A stretch of DNA of 43,430 bases, from the NCBI GenBank assembly GCA_024102665.1, contig JAGFJP010000012.1, positions 1 through 43,430 of the forward strand, read 5' to 3'. Under the pieces are notes generated by a model that did no database searches, was not told the DNA's origin, and saw nothing but the letters and a program-made list of their open reading frames with translations. Positions 42,279 through 43,430 of this stretch are shown piece by piece; positions within the stretch are counted from its first letter, which is position 1; each line of letters opens with the position of its first letter. A program made the translations under genes and the position numbers. The stretch comes from Thiogranum sp. (lineage in GTDB: Bacteria > Pseudomonadota > Gammaproteobacteria > DSM-19610).

Positions 42279-42425
42279 TGATGACGCATCGGCCGGACCC
42301 GGATAATTCGAAAAAATCGAACAATAACTCAATAAGCGCCGTGTTTTCTTGAATACAGGACTTGCTTAACATTGCCAGGCACACAATACATTGGTCAGAC
42401 AAGAGCGAAGGCAGGAACTGATAAC

Positions 42426-42542
42426 ATGGCAGACACCCGGGTTTACAATGTCCGCAGGGGCATCCTTGACTGGATCAGCGACGACAGGGCGGTAAAGCGC
42501 ATCGGGGACGCCGAAGCGGTTACTGCCCGGGAAGGGAGCTGA
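42426..42542 (+). CDS. 38-aa ORF resembling the end of a rhodanese domain
   Basis: A short frame, MADTRVYNVRRGILDWISDD and 18 more residues. The VYNVxGGIxxW-like segment resembles the C-terminal end of rhodanese domains, without the catalytic loop. A weak ribosome site (aggaactgataac) precedes it. Its last bases contain the ggaagg/gggag site for the channel gene seven bases downstream. It may be a leader peptide or a gene remnant. Confidence 0.35.
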   Translation: MADTRVYNVRRGILDWISDDRAVKRIGDAEAVTAREGS

Positions 42543-42548
42543 GCCTCG

Positions 42549-43430
42549 ATGGAGCAGGCAGAGAAACTGCCGCAGCCCCGCCTGCGCGCCCGACTGCAAA
42601 GGTTCATCGAGCAGCCGCGCGTGCAGCAGGGCATCATCGCGCTGATTGTGCTCAATGCGGCCATTCTCGGAATGGAGACATCCGCTGAGATCATGGCGCG
42701 CGCCGGCCGCGTCCTGCTCGCGATCGACCAGCTCATCCTCGCCGTGTTCGTCGCCGAGATCGCCATCCGGCTCTATGCGCATCGGCTGGCTTTCTGGCGC
42801 GATCCCTGGAGCGTGTTCGATTTCTCCGTGGTCGCCATTGCCCTTGTTCCCGCCTCGGGATCTTTCGCCGTGTTGCGCGCACTGCGCGTGCTGCGCGTGT
42901 TGCGCCTGCTGACCATGGTGCCGTCGATGCGTCGCGTGGTCGGGGCCCTGCTCGCGGCGATCCCGGGGCTGGCCTCTATCGGCCTGGTGTTGCTGATCCT
43001 CTATTATGTGTTCGCCGTCATTGCGACCAACCTGTTCGGGGCGGAATACCCGCAATGGTTTGGCACCCTGGGACGATCACTGTATACGCTGTTTCAGATC
43101 ATGACGCTGGAAAGCTGGTCAATGGGCATATCGCGCCCGGTGATGGAGACCTTCCCCTACGCCTGGGCGTTCTTTATTCCCTTCATCCTGATTGCGACTT
43201 TCACCATACTCAACCTGTTCATCGCGATCATCGTCAACGCCATGCAAAGCTTCGGCGAGAAGGAGCACGAGGCGACGGTCGCGGTGGTCGAGGACGTGCG
43301 TGACCATATCGAGGCCGATCTGCATCGCGAAGTACGGGCCATGCGCGAAGAGGTCCGCGAACTCAAGAGCCTGCTGATGCTCAGCGCGGGTGCAGCCAGC
43401 CCGGCAACATCTGGTAGGGATCGACCTGAA
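42549..43430 (+). CDS. NavBac-type voltage-gated sodium channel (3' end beyond window)
   Basis: At least 294 aa, with no stop before the window end. It is a single-repeat six-helix ion channel of the bacterial Nav family. S2 and S3 carry acidic residues (FVAEIAIRLYA, WSVFDFSVVAIAL). S4 has Arg at every third place (VLRALRVLRVLRLLTMV), the voltage sensor. The pore has the selectivity filter TLESWSM, identical to NavAb, followed by the S6 helix (FFIPFILIATFTILNLFIAIIVNAM). The cytoplasmic tail has a heptad-like coiled coil (DLHREVRAMREEVRELKSLL) that tetramerises the channel. The ATG at 42549 has gaagggag upstream. Bacterial Nav channels can link sodium entry to motility or pH homeostasis; the role here is unknown. 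Confidence 0.93.
   Translation, partial: MEQAEKLPQPRLRARLQRFIEQPRVQQGIIALIVLNAAILGMETSAEIMARAGRVLLAIDQLILAVFVAEIAIRLYAHRLAFWRDPWSVFDFSVVAIALVPASGSFAVLRALRVLRVLRLLTMVPSMRRVVGALLAAIPGLASIGLVLLILYYVFAVIATNLFGAEYPQWFGTLGRSLYTLFQIMTLESWSMGISRPVMETFPYAWAFFIPFILIATFTILNLFIAIIVNAMQSFGEKEHEATVAVVEDVRDHIEADLHREVRAMREEVRELKSLLMLSAGAASPATSGRDRPE

Noticed and set aside
42306-42322. TTCGA-A5-TCGAA-type inverted repeat after pdxH
   Set aside because: Five-base arms only and no T-run of note; too weak to call a terminator.

Overview
The window is a high-GC, densely packed chromosomal segment of a Gram-negative proteobacterium. It is probably a gammaproteobacterium able to respire nitrite/NO and oxygen; this is inferred from gene content (DUF1631, SirB2, SCO1/SenC, CtaA/CtaB, cytochrome cd1, NosR/NirI-like, TusA, HipBA, PdxH). 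No rRNA, tRNA, IS element, prophage or CRISPR array was seen.

Layout. (1) 1-5.5 kb holds a NemR-like TetR repressor with two matching operators, a truncated carboxymuconolactone decarboxylase, a peroxiredoxin, homocysteine S-methyltransferase facing a GlxA-type AraC regulator, a SAM methyltransferase, and a Ca2+/Na+-type cation antiporter behind a likely yybP-ykoY (Mn2+) riboswitch. (2) 5.6-12.3 kb holds a DUF1631 protein, a TlpA-like thioredoxin, a secreted protein with two DUF302-like repeats, a HAMP/PAS membrane sensor and a periplasmic rhodanese. (3) 12.5-25.6 kb is the first NO/respiration block. A perfect FNR/Dnr-type box lies between a translationally coupled hemerythrin-DUF2249-12TM operon (minus) and a heme-copper reductase operon (plus). 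That operon encodes a 54-aa membrane subunit, a CuA subunit II, a subunit I with the active-site Tyr replaced by Gln, CtaB and SCO1, followed by a cytochrome b6/ferredoxin/MvhD fusion with its own FNR-like site. Gene order and active site fit the sNOR (NorSY) type of NO reductase. Further hemerythrins, a SirB2 protein and unknown lipoproteins follow. (4) 25.7-35.2 kb is the second block: nirS and a NirI/NosR-like flavoprotein, each behind a perfect FNR box; a second SCO1; a small membrane protein; a divergent heme-copper oxidase homologue lacking both the Tyr and one CuB His; heme A synthase; a NirN-like cytochrome c/d1 protein; and TusA. (5) 35.4-43.4 kb holds an unknown periplasmic protein, a three-gene membrane/periplasm operon ending in a trypsin-like protein, hipBA with an operator array, a DUF2892 protein, pdxH, and a NavBac voltage-gated sodium channel cut by the window end.

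How it works together (inference). Under low oxygen an FNR/Dnr-family regulator would switch on NirS (nitrite to NO), its flavoprotein partner, the sNOR-like enzyme (NO to N2O) with its own heme and copper maturation genes, and hemerythrin-type NO/O2-handling proteins. The standard nir d1-biosynthesis cluster, cNOR (NorCB) and nosZ are absent from this window.
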